NCBI GenBank assembly: GCA_026983755.1
Contig: JALSTL010000046.1
Location: 1 to 17,829 of the forward strand
DNA length: 17,829 nt
Direction: 5' to 3'
Origin: Melioribacteraceae bacterium
GTDB taxonomy: Bacteria; Bacteroidota; Ignavibacteria; Ignavibacteriales; Melioribacteraceae
A program made the translations under genes and the position numbers. Below the pieces are notes generated by a model. It had not been told where the DNA came from. It made no database searches and worked only from the letters and a program-made list of their open reading frames with translations. Positions 16,950-17,829 of the stretch are shown piece after piece; position 1 is the first letter of the stretch; every line of letters starts with the position of its first letter.

Positions 16950-17829
16950 TTAAACTAATTTTTTATAAAGAGACACGTAAACTTTAGAAGAATTAAGCCA
17001 AGTAAAATTACTTTTCATTCCGGTTTTCATTAATTTTTGCCATAATTTTTTATCTGTTTGATACAAACGAATAGCTTTACTAAGTTCTTTAAGCAAATCC
17101 GAAGGTTCATATTTTTTAAATACAAATCCGTTACCCGAAAAGTTTTTTGTATTGAAAGGAATTACAGTATCGGCCAAGCCACCTGTTTCTCTTACAATTG
17201 GAATAGTACCGTAAACCAAACTATACATTTGATTAAGTCCGCAAGGTTCATATTTTGAAGGCATCAAAAACATATCCGAACCGGCTTCTATAAGATGAGC
17301 AAGTCTATCATCAAAACCTAAATAACATGCAAATTTTTCGGAATATTTACTTAAAGCTTTATCAAAAAAATTATGATATTTTTTTTCACCTGTTCCCAAT
17401 AAAATAAATTGAGCATCTAATTTCATCATATCTTTAAATGATTTTTGCACAAGGTCAAAACCTTTATTGTCATTTAATTTGGATATCATACCTATTACCG
17501 GTATGTTTTCATTATATTGCAATCCGAATTTTTCCAATAAAACTTTTTTATTTTCCTTTTTGGCATCAAGTGTTTTTACGGAATATTTTTTTGCAATTTG
17601 TTTGTCTTTTTCCGGATTCCAAACGTTCATATCAATACCGTTAACTATTCCGTGCAAATCATTTTTACGTAATTTCAGAACATTTAATAAACCGTCACTT
17701 AATTCTTTTATCTTACAAATTTCTTTAGCATAGGTTTCACTTACAGTTGTTACCGCATCAGCATATTGGATACCTGTTTTTAAGAAACTTACTTTTCCGT
17801 TATGCAATATTCCTTTTTCGTTATTGTAT
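16950..17829 (-). CDS. glgA: Glycogen synthase GlgA, C-terminal part (5' end beyond the window)
   Basis: This GT5-family glycosyltransferase transfers glucose from ADP-glucose (or UDP-glucose) to growing glycogen in the cytoplasm. The frame stays open to the window edge and reads YNNEKGILHNGKVSFLKTG before the first internal start-like codon, so the N-terminal domain with its substrate-binding lysine motif is outside. Visible parts include YADAVTTVSETYAKEI, the HGIVNGIDMNVWNP segment, PVIGMISKLNDNKGFD at the start of the second Rossmann domain, FILLGTGE, and the nucleotide-sugar site PSKYEPCGLNQMYSL followed by RETGGLADTV. All are normal for active GT5 enzymes. The C-terminus ends at the usual place, about a dozen residues after TWLNSS. 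Confidence 0.95.
   Translation of the reverse strand, partial: YNNEKGILHNGKVSFLKTGIQYADAVTTVSETYAKEICKIKELSDGLLNVLKLRKNDLHGIVNGIDMNVWNPEKDKQIAKKYSVKTLDAKKENKKVLLEKFGLQYNENIPVIGMISKLNDNKGFDLVQKSFKDMMKLDAQFILLGTGEKKYHNFFDKALSKYSEKFACYLGFDDRLAHLIEAGSDMFLMPSKYEPCGLNQMYSLVYGTIPIVRETGGLADTVIPFNTKNFSGNGFVFKKYEPSDLLKELSKAIRLYQTDKKLWQKLMKTGMKSNFTWLNSSKVYVSLYKKLV

Overview
The window is AT-rich (roughly one third G+C by eye) and all thirteen genes I can support lie on the minus strand, so the map reads from high to low coordinates. The gene content (Alternative Complex III, a Bacteroidota-style serine hydroxymethyltransferase, a lipoprotein resembling DUF4270 beside glycogen synthase, an outer-membrane beta-barrel) points to the Bacteroidota/Chlorobi-Ignavibacteria group. 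A low-GC member of the Ignavibacteria is my best guess, as an inference and not a proof. About half the starts look like GTG or TTG.

Region 1 (17829 to about 16750): the C-terminal part of glycogen synthase (glgA, cut by the window edge), then a short non-coding gap with an inverted repeat.

Region 2 (16742 to 9941): a tightly packed run of six genes: a DUF4270-like lipoprotein with a DNRLRE-like C-terminus, an outer-membrane beta-barrel protein, a secreted TPR protein, glyA, tatC and a long-chain polyprenyl diphosphate synthase. Overlaps or gaps of about 20 bases or less suggest one transcript.

Region 3 (about 9829 to 271): after a sigma-70-like promoter comes an Alternative Complex III (quinol:electron acceptor oxidoreductase) operon. 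It holds actA (pentaheme c), a small Tat-signal protein, actB (molybdopterin-oxidoreductase-like domain plus iron-sulfur domain), actC (NrfD-like), an actD-actE fusion, actF (NrfD-like), a second monoheme cytochrome c with a long C-terminal extension, and an unidentified membrane protein with about eight helices. ActC and ActF should oxidise menaquinol. Electrons would pass through the Fe-S clusters of ActB to the hemes of ActA and the ActE domain, then perhaps to the extra cytochrome c. No terminal oxidase genes follow.

The neighbouring genes make functional sense. ActB carries a Tat signal and so needs TatC, and the polyprenyl synthase can supply the side chain of the menaquinone that the complex oxidises. 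Region 4 (1 to 270) is non-coding and carries a striking imperfect inverted repeat. I found no RNA genes, CRISPR arrays or intact mobile elements. The system itself is a known one; its least described parts are the ActDE fusion, the small Tat protein, and the extra cytochrome c plus membrane protein pair.
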